NCBI GenBank assembly: GCA_030695285.1
Contig: JAUYTF010000367.1
Coordinates: forward strand, 1-6,155
Reading direction: 5' to 3'
Source: Eubacteriales bacterium
Lineage (GTDB): Bacteria > Bacillota > Clostridia > Christensenellales > CAG-138
Length of the DNA stretch: 6,155 nt
Part shown: positions 5,967-6,155 of the stretch, piece after piece
Layout of the letters: every line of letters begins with the position of its first letter
How positions within the stretch are numbered: the first letter of the stretch is position 1
Made by a program: the position numbers and the translations under genes
Notes under the pieces: generated by a model
Told to the model about the DNA's origin: nothing
Databases searched by the model: none
The model's input: only the letters and a program-made list of their open reading frames with translations

Positions 5967-6155
5967 TTAGTCTGTGACGACTTCATAAGGCCAGTCGATG
6001 ATGCCGCCGAAATCCACCACGTCGGTGTAGCCCATGGCGATGAGCTTGTTGGCGGCCTGTGCGCTGCGGTTGCCACTGCGGCAGTAGATGAGAATCTCCG
6101 CATCAAGGTCTGGCAGCAACTCCGGCTGTTCGTCGAGAATGGTCTCATTGGGTAT
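5967..6155 (-). CDS. Rhodanese-like domain protein, C-terminal part only
   Basis: The frame enters at the right edge and ends at TAA (complement of 5967-5969), giving the last 62 residues. The active loop CRSGNRS is at visible residues 25-31, preceded by AEILIYC and followed by AQAANKLIAMGY and VVDFGGIIDWPYEV. This is the typical ending of a single rhodanese domain, in which the Cys carries a persulfide for sulfur transfer. The catalytic Cys and the Arg residues of the loop are intact. Whether the full protein has one domain or more, its start and any signal peptide are outside the window. It converges on the GNAT gene and appears to end at the hairpin at 5873-5902. Confidence 0.93.
   Translation of the reverse strand: MPNETILDEQPELLPDLDAEILIYCRSGNRSAQAANKLIAMGYTDVVDFGGIIDWPYEVVTD

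Noticed and set aside
5665..6148. Minus-strand open frames over the tandem repeats and the rhodanese region
   Set aside because: They change frame relation from one repeat copy to the next (124 is not a multiple of 3), read through the terminator, and the overlapping rhodanese frame with CRSGNRS is clearly the real one.

Overview
The window looks like a chromosomal segment from a member of the Clostridia (Firmicutes), probably an uncultured or gut-type lineage. The evidence is the fhs-folD pair for tetrahydrofolate one-carbon metabolism, purine-rich Shine-Dalgarno sites (GGAG, GGGGGAT), use of TTG starts, and clostridial-style GIY-YIG and YvbK-like GNAT proteins. The organism assignment is inference; no rRNA or other marker is present.

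Left part (1-998): a minus-strand, AT-rich relic of an AAA_13-type ATPase (RloC/PrrC-like N-terminal region). It is broken by two in-frame stops and runs off the left edge. It is separated from the rest by a strikingly C-rich intergenic stretch carrying two divergent TATAAT boxes. Next (999-1656): a small GIY-YIG-family protein whose 3' end is duplicated 46 bp downstream, then an intrinsic terminator, then a near-consensus promoter and a roughly 100-nt leader.

Core (1657-5112): GC-rich genes for formate-tetrahydrofolate ligase (fhs), a FolD-type methylene-tetrahydrofolate dehydrogenase, and a multi-pass DUF1295/steroid 5-alpha-reductase-like membrane protein, all on the plus strand with 25-26 bp gaps and probably one transcription unit. 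Fhs makes 10-formyl-THF from formate, and FolD interconverts methenyl- and methylene-THF. This FolD lacks the Lys and Gln that classical bifunctional enzymes use for the cyclohydrolase step, so the middle step may depend on another protein. A GNAT acetyltransferase (5145-5588), lower in GC, follows at close spacing.

Right part (5589-6155): an AT-rich gene-free stretch with a 124-bp unit in two nearly identical tandem copies plus the start of a third. That third start is one arm of a bidirectional intrinsic terminator. It lies between the GNAT gene and the C-terminal part of a convergent, minus-strand rhodanese-like protein that runs off the right edge.

There is no clear new multi-gene system. 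The items most worth a second look are the FolD active-site substitutions, the terminator-anchored tandem repeat, and the C-rich divergent promoter region.
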